From Chloroflexota bacterium (GTDB lineage: Bacteria > Chloroflexota > Anaerolineae > B4-G1 > SLSP01): 5,788 nucleotides of DNA. The position numbers and the translations under genes were made by a program. The stretch is from positions 17,015-22,802 of the forward strand of contig JAKJAE010000001.1 in NCBI GenBank assembly GCA_022707665.1, given 5' to 3'. This document shows positions 5,189-5,788 of the stretch, in pieces (position 1 is the stretch's first letter; each line of letters opens with the position of its first letter). Under the pieces are notes generated by a model that did not search any database, was not told where the DNA came from, and worked only from the letters and a program-made list of their open reading frames with translations.

Positions 5189-5788
5189 CTATTCTGCAGG
5201 CGCAGAGGAGATCTCACGGACGACGATGGTACCCCCACCCAAGCTGAGGGTGAGGTCCACCTGGTAATCGGCGTTGCTGTAATTGGGTGACGTATACGTG
5301 TCACCCGAGCGAGCGAAGCCGGGTGGCATCGATCGGGTGACCATGCCGGCGTCGACAGTCACGCGCGCGCCGGCGTCTGGAGAGACAAGAACGGTAAGGG
5401 CGCCGACACCACCATCGACTACGATGTTCGAATCCGCCCCGGATGGCAATGCAACCTGTGCCTTTCCGATGCCGATATCGAGTTTCACCAGCTCTGTCTG
5501 GAGATCCAGCAGGTCAAGGACTACTTGTCCCGCGCCCAAGTCTACCGTCAGGTCCGTGGGGATATCGCTGCCAATTGAGACGTTCCAGGCGTCGTCGTCC
5601 ACGCGGTAGCTACCCATAGGGCCACTGCGCCTGCTCAACGTCAGGCGGGCACGTTCGCCCTCGACGAACTCCTCGACCAGCTCCTCGCCGGGCAGTGTCC
5701 GGATAGCAGCTTCGGCGAGGCTGGGCGAGTCTGAGAGGGCATCCAGCGTGAGAGATCCAACCGCGGGGCGGAGCACGATCGTTGCCGT
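5189..5788 (-). CDS. Toast-rack / LiaF-like domain protein (5' partial)
   Basis: The frame is open from the window edge and gives 199 codons to TAG at 5189-5191. The GTG at 5776 is probably not the start, because the open frame continues upstream with TATIVLRPAVG, which reads as part of the same beta strand. The protein is rich in short beta strands with repeated patterns such as VDLGAGQVVLDLLDL, LDIGIGKAQVALP, VDGGVGALTVLV and LSLGGGTIVVRE, and has a late TYTSPNYSNADYQVDLTL segment. This is typical of the right-handed beta-helix-like toast-rack domain (DUF2154/LiaF C-terminus/DUF4097 group). LiaF-type proteins sit in the membrane and inhibit envelope-stress two-component systems; others are secreted or lipoproteins. 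The anchor or signal peptide would be in the missing N-terminus, so the class cannot be decided. It is read in the same direction as rubrerythrin but separated from it by that gene's own promoter, and no terminator is seen between them. Confidence 0.75.
   Translation of the reverse strand, partial: TATIVLRPAVGSLTLDALSDSPSLAEAAIRTLPGEELVEEFVEGERARLTLSRRSGPMGSYRVDDDAWNVSIGSDIPTDLTVDLGAGQVVLDLLDLQTELVKLDIGIGKAQVALPSGADSNIVVDGGVGALTVLVSPDAGARVTVDAGMVTRSMPPGFARSGDTYTSPNYSNADYQVDLTLSLGGGTIVVREISSAPAE

Noticed and set aside
5774..5776. GTG at 5776 as the true start of the toast-rack protein
   Set aside because: The frame stays open to the window edge with sequence fitting the domain, and the protein would lack any membrane anchor or signal peptide.

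Overview
The window looks like chromosomal DNA of a moderately GC-rich bacterium with ordinary housekeeping and stress genes. The ClpB, ABC-2 exporter, toast-rack and small membrane proteins together remind me of Chloroflexota, but this is an impression from protein wording and was not tested. Rubrerythrin suggests an anaerobic or microaerophilic lifestyle. Four of the genes whose starts lie in the window (cold-shock protein, ABC permease, ABC ATPase, rubrerythrin) begin with GTG behind good Shine-Dalgarno sequences.

Plus strand, left part (1-2200): the window opens inside clpB (disaggregase, 5' end outside the window). Its reading frame is broken by an apparent one-base deletion at 303-310, exactly where NBD1 passes into the coiled-coil M domain, and the break creates a TAATG stop/start overlap. 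After a 220-bp gap comes a 69-codon cold-shock-domain gene. That gap holds an extended -10 promoter and, between promoter and gene, a hairpin followed by T5 that looks like an intrinsic terminator inside the cold-shock leader. The cold-shock gene is followed by about 90 bases of overlapping short inverted repeats and a near-perfect 15-bp-stem terminator.

Minus strand, middle part (2268-4385): read right to left, a three-hydrophobic-segment 74-aa membrane protein, an ABC-2 type ATPase (NatA/DrrA-like) and an ABC-2 permease (NatB-like). ATPase and permease overlap by 29 bases and surely form one exporter. The small membrane protein lies 71 bp upstream and may belong to the same unit. Upstream of it are two short perfect palindromes (4406-4420 and 4450-4463) that could be operators.

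Minus strand, right part (4526-5788): a complete rubrerythrin gene with a near-consensus promoter (TTGACA-16-TATGAT) and its own hairpin terminator, and then the C-terminal 199 codons of a toast-rack/LiaF-like protein whose start lies beyond the window.

There is no stretch over 300 bases without a gene. I see no mobile element, CRISPR array, tRNA or rRNA. I did not find evidence for a wholly new system. The most interesting points are the terminator in the cold-shock leader (with a 31-codon leader ORF across it) and the clpB split.
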